Assembly: GCA_051745935.1 (NCBI GenBank)
Contig: JBNJEM010000406.1
Coordinates: 1 to 7,277, forward strand
Direction of reading: 5' to 3'
From: JBNJEM01 sp051745935
Lineage (GTDB): Bacteria; Planctomycetota; Planctomycetia; Pirellulales; Pirellulaceae
Length of the DNA stretch: 7,277 nt
In this document: one piece after another, positions 4,745-7,277 of the stretch
How the letters are laid out: each line of letters opens with the position of its first letter
How positions within the stretch are numbered: position 1 is the stretch's first letter
The notes under the pieces: model-generated
Databases searched by the model: none
What the model was told of the DNA's origin: nothing
Seen by the model: the letters and a program-made list of their open reading frames with translations, nothing else
Made by a program: the position numbers and the translations under genes

Positions 4745-4852
4745 TATATATTTCAGGCGGTTGGATTTTTCCGGTTGGAAAGCGGCCCGACGCAAGCCGT
4801 CCTCCCGTTGGTCGGACTCGCGGCGGAGAAAGTCATCCGTGACCGGTATAAT
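4745..4852 (-). repeat. Dispersed ~105-bp repeat, copy 3 (minus orientation)
   Basis: The reverse complement reads ATTATACCGGTCACGG through CCTGAAATATA and aligns with copy 1 at about 95 percent. Both ends are intact here and show TATA at each boundary; no longer terminal inverted repeat is evident. It starts 29 bp past the stop codon of the minus-strand gene at 4882-5337 and has the same orientation as that gene, like copy 4 relative to its upstream gene. Confidence 0.88.
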
Positions 4853-4881
4853 AGCCGCGCAAAGTAATCGTCCAGGGTCTT

Positions 4882-5337
4882 TCAGCGCGACGGAGCGCGA
4901 CCGCTCCAGCGAATCCCGTGTCGATGCTTGGCGGCGGCAATCGTCGAACAGACATTCACGCCCGCGGGCGTCCTGAAGCTGATTTCCACGTCGCCGGACG
5001 CCGACGGTTCCACTAGGGCCGCATCGCAGCAGATGGAGAGTATCCCGGGGGTCTCGGTCGAGAAGTCGACGGACGCAGTCCGGGCTTCGCTAAACAGCAG
5101 ATTCAACAGGCAGGAATCGTAACGATAAACCAGGATCCGCTTGTCGCTGATTGCCACCGATCCCAGGAACCATTGACGCCGCCTTGAGGAACCTTTGCCG
5201 GCCGATCGATTGTCCCTCCAGGTGATGGAGCCCACCATCGACTCCTCTTTCAGCCGACAATGCTCGAGTTCCAACACCCGATGTGCTTGGCGGGGGACCT
5301 GGCCAGAGCCAAACAGTCTGAGGTAAACTCGCAACAT
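4882..5337 (-). CDS. Conserved-looking protein of unknown function, 151 aa
   Basis: Starts MLRVYLRLFGSG and ends SGRAPSR. There is no signal peptide or membrane segment, so it is probably cytoplasmic. The middle alternates short hydrophobic strands with turns: WFLGSVAISDKRILVYRYD, LLNLLFSEARTASVDFS, GILSICCDAALV, GDVEISFRT. This resembles a small beta-rich, PH-like fold, with the S.AISDKR(I/L)LVY pattern common in such domains; that is impression, not a match. I chose ATG 5337 because AAAGGG (5345-5350) lies 7 nt upstream and an extended -10 box lies at 5364-5372. The frame continues open upstream to 5523, but that extension would begin before the promoter and has no supporting start. It is divergent from the beta-helix gene. 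Dispersed-repeat copy 3 lies directly downstream. Confidence 0.6.
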   Translation of the reverse strand: MLRVYLRLFGSGQVPRQAHRVLELEHCRLKEESMVGSITWRDNRSAGKGSSRRRQWFLGSVAISDKRILVYRYDSCLLNLLFSEARTASVDFSTETPGILSICCDAALVEPSASGDVEISFRTPAGVNVCSTIAAAKHRHGIRWSGRAPSR

Positions 5338-5363
5338 CGACGCGCCCTTTGTACTTGATTTGT

Positions 5364-5372
5364 ATTCTACCA
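5364..5372 (-). promoter_or_regulatory. Extended -10 promoter for the minus-strand gene
   Basis: On the minus strand TGG-TAGAAT fits the extended -10 pattern TGn-TATAAT with one mismatch. No good -35 is visible, which extended -10 promoters can tolerate. The start point would be near 5357, leaving a leader of about 20 nt before ATG 5337. Confidence 0.45.
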
Positions 5373-5888
5373 TTTCCAGCAGGCAATCCACGCAACATCT
5401 TTTTACACCACCTGAAACTGAGCGCGTATCATGGAGTTGCGTCATGGACAGACCTCGCATGTACGATAGTCTTCCGGCGCCGTCAAGGAAACGGTACCGA
5501 CGAGCTCCGATAGACCCCGGCATTGCAGAAAAATGTGACGCGACACGGATGCCACGCGATCTGGCCGGTTAGCGGATCCCGACCACAAAGAAACGCGCGG
5601 CGAACGCAGCGCGTGCTGCAGCGAACGGTGCCTTTCCGATCTCCGTCCTCTTGACTCGGGGGCGTTAATACGTGTCTGGCCTGTGAGGGGGTGGCAAGGG
5701 CTGTAGAGGTCCCGCCGCGTGCCGTTTTGTGGCTCGGCCGCAAACGCCTTGCTTGACCTCTGCCCCTCGGTTCTCTACGCTGTGCTGCATCATGCATTCG
5801 ATTCGATGGGTGGCGGCGTGTCAGCGGATACCCAAAAAAAGCAACGCGGCTCGGAAACGAGCGTCGCAGGATACCTGGAGAGTGACTC
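5373..5888. other. Intergenic region between divergent genes
   Basis: No gene supported. Frames on either strand here are short or run into the beta-helix gene in the wrong frame. It contains a 6-bp hairpin ACGCGC / GCGCGT (5593-5598 and 5609-5614) and, near the right end, a candidate promoter for the beta-helix gene. No BlaI-type dyad was found by eye. Confidence 0.55.
5753..5781 (+). promoter_or_regulatory. Candidate promoter of the beta-helix gene
   Basis: TTGACC at 5753-5758 (five of six), a 17-bp spacer, and TACGCT at 5776-5781 (three of six). The start would be near 5788, leaving a leader of about 100 nt. The weak -10 makes this tentative. Confidence 0.4.
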
Positions 5889-7112
5889 ATGAAGACCAGA
5901 TCCCAAAGCCGCCCTTCTTCGAGCTTTCCTTTCGGGCTTTCCCTCCGCGTCTCCGCCCGAACGGTTGCCTTCATGTTGCTCATGGCATGGGCCTTTCCGC
6001 TTTTCGGCGCCACCTACTATGTGGACTTCGGGGGCGGGGACGACCAGGCGGACGGTCTCACGCCGCGGACCGCATGGAAACACAGTCCGGGTGACCGGAA
6101 CGCGACGGACACCCCGGGCAGCGTGGAACTGCAGCCGGGAGACACCGTTGTTCTCAGAGGCGGCGTCCAGTATTTCGGCGAGATCGAATGGCGTGTCTCC
6201 GGCAGCGAGGAGCAGCCAATCGTCCTGGACGGCAATACCGCGGGCACGTTCGGGGAAGGCCGAGCCATTCTCGACGGCGCACGGATGATCACCGACTGGA
6301 AGTCCTGCGAATCCGCGGAACAGGTCCTGGGAAATCCCCGCTGGAAAGAGATCATGTACGCGGACCTGGACGCAGATCTGTCGAGTAACTTCGGCCAGGA
6401 GCGTTTCGTCGGGCACCGGGACGCCGGAGAGGCCCGCCAGGCCCCGTGGCAGCGGTTATTCCTCATCGACGGGGAACGGCGGGTGCTGCCCATTGCCCAG
6501 ACGCCAAAGCCGTCCGATCCCTTCTATCCGGACATTCCATCGGACTTCTACCAGTCCCCACACAAGGTCTCCAATGATTATCCGCACAAGGTTTACTACG
6601 AGGGCTGCGCCGACATCCTGTTCGAGGGCAATTACGTGCACAACACCGTGGCCATCAACCGCAACGCCGAGCGCCTGGTCTTCCGCAACAACGTCATCGA
6701 CGGACAGGGCAGAACTGCCGTGGCCGTGGCGATGTGGACGAGTGGCCACGTCGGCGGACGCCAGATCAAGGATCTTCACTTCTTCCAAAATACGTTGGTT
6801 AACACCAATCGCGACATCGGTTGGGCCACCGGGATTCTGGGGCAGCGGCGCGGGAGTCCGGGTTCCCCAGAGGGACTGATCATCCGCAACAACATCCTTG
6901 ACGGTCTGGCCGAGGATATTTCGGGGGAAATTGAGAACAACATCTATACGCGGGAGGTGGAGGAGCGTTTCATGGGGCCTGGCTGTCAGGTCGTCAGCGA
7001 TCCGAACGTGCTGTTTCGGGACCCCACCGGCGGCGACTACCGCCGCAAGCCCGGGGGACCCGCCATGAACGCGGGAGCCAGCATTCCGCCTCCCGGGGAA
7101 CCGAGCCGCTGA
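5889..7112 (+). CDS. Exported right-handed parallel beta-helix protein (pectate-lyase-like fold)
   Basis: A 407-aa protein. A basic N-terminus and hydrophobic VAFMLLMAWAFPLFGA (26-41) form a signal peptide, with cleavage likely before TYYVD. Residues 42-130 match the usual opening of these proteins: TYYVDFGGGDDQADGLTPRTAW, then LQPGDTVVLRGG, and the first rungs PIVLDG and AILDG. Rungs return at 240-350 (ILFEGNYVHNT, LVFRNNVIDG, LHFFQNTLVN, LIIRNNILDG, IENNIY). The C-terminus DPNVLFRDPTGGDYRRKPGGPAMNAGA is the family's common ending. The family mostly binds or cleaves acidic polysaccharides; no catalytic residues can be assigned here. GGAG at 5877-5880 lies 8 nt before the ATG and decides the start. 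Relatives with this opening are, as I recall, often 600 aa or more; the abrupt passage from N-terminal region to late rungs at about 222-240 suggests an internal in-frame deletion or a short variant. The function may be cell-surface glycan binding or degradation. Confidence 0.87.
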   Translation: MKTRSQSRPSSSFPFGLSLRVSARTVAFMLLMAWAFPLFGATYYVDFGGGDDQADGLTPRTAWKHSPGDRNATDTPGSVELQPGDTVVLRGGVQYFGEIEWRVSGSEEQPIVLDGNTAGTFGEGRAILDGARMITDWKSCESAEQVLGNPRWKEIMYADLDADLSSNFGQERFVGHRDAGEARQAPWQRLFLIDGERRVLPIAQTPKPSDPFYPDIPSDFYQSPHKVSNDYPHKVYYEGCADILFEGNYVHNTVAINRNAERLVFRNNVIDGQGRTAVAVAMWTSGHVGGRQIKDLHFFQNTLVNTNRDIGWATGILGQRRGSPGSPEGLIIRNNILDGLAEDISGEIENNIYTREVEERFMGPGCQVVSDPNVLFRDPTGGDYRRKPGGPAMNAGASIPPPGEPSR

Positions 7113-7180
7113 TGTCGAGCGTGAGGTGCTTGCCCGGAGCATGAGCGCCGCTCAGCCTCTCCGCACATGATTGACAAGAA

Positions 7181-7277
7181 TATACCGGTCGCGGATGACT
7201 TTCCTCCGCCGCGAGTCCGACCAACGGGAGGACGGCTTGCGCCGGGCCGCTTTCCACCCGGAAAAATCCAACCGCCT
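7181..7277 (+). repeat. Dispersed ~105-bp repeat, copy 4 (right end cut)
   Basis: Starts TATACCGGTCGCGG, 68 bp after the stop of the beta-helix gene and in the same orientation, and runs off the window at AACCGCCT. It carries one extra C (ACTTTCCTCC against ACTTTCTCC in copies 1 and 3), which breaks the peptide-like frame and argues that the repeat is not translated. Confidence 0.88.

Noticed and set aside
4547..4795. 82-codon minus-strand ORF beginning in repeat copy 3
   Set aside because: The first third is repeat sequence and the rest has no Shine-Dalgarno or domain; at most a remnant.
5651..5679. TTGACT as a second promoter for the beta-helix gene
   Set aside because: No acceptable -10 box at 16-18 bp spacing.
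5790..6416. 208-codon minus-strand frame opposite the beta-helix gene
   Set aside because: Lies antisense to a gene with signal peptide and family motifs; no supporting start site or domain.
1..7277. tRNA, rRNA, transposase or integrase genes
   Set aside because: No tRNA-like cloverleaf, rRNA sequence or recognisable recombinase or transposase motif was seen on either strand.

Overview
The window looks like a piece of a GC-rich Planctomycetota chromosome, probably Pirellulales-like. The reasons are the pairing of a BlaI-family repressor with an M56 (BlaR1-type) membrane peptidase carrying a very charged coiled-coil extension, an exported parallel beta-helix protein, widely spaced genes, and many dispersed non-coding repeats. 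The assignment rests on these traits as I know them, not on a database match.

Layout. 1-100 is a partial copy of a ~105-bp dispersed repeat. 101-488 has no convincing gene but holds two near-identical 28-bp repeats and two small hairpins. 489-529 is a well-formed sigma70-type promoter overlaid by two adjacent BlaI-type dyads. It drives a 133-aa BlaI/MecI/CopY-family repressor (564-965). A 507-bp spacer (966-1472) follows, packed with hairpins, a 31-bp direct repeat and a second copy of the dispersed repeat. 1473-4469 is one open frame that reads as an M56 metallopeptidase continuing without a stop into a coiled-coil protein with three 79-residue repeats. A strong Shine-Dalgarno, an in-frame ATG and a signal peptide at 2893-2907 suggest that the coiled-coil part may also be, or may once have been, a separate exported protein. 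A 13-bp perfect hairpin (4485-4516) closes the unit. On the minus strand, a third dispersed-repeat copy (4745-4852) lies just past the end of a 151-aa protein of unknown function (4882-5337). Divergent from it, 5889-7112 encodes a 407-aa exported right-handed beta-helix protein, followed by the fourth repeat copy (7181-7277), cut by the window end.

How it may work. The repressor should bind its own promoter. The M56 membrane protease, by analogy with BlaR1/MecR1, would respond to a signal through its extra domain and lead to loss of the repressor. The part that is a penicillin-binding domain in classical BlaR1 is replaced here by tandem helical hairpins, so the signal is unlikely to be a beta-lactam and is unknown. 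The most unusual points are the in-frame join of protease and putative ligand or sensor, the recently duplicated 237-bp repeats, and the terminator-like palindrome inside the protease gene. The other two genes show no visible regulatory link to this system; no second copy of the operator dyad was found by eye.
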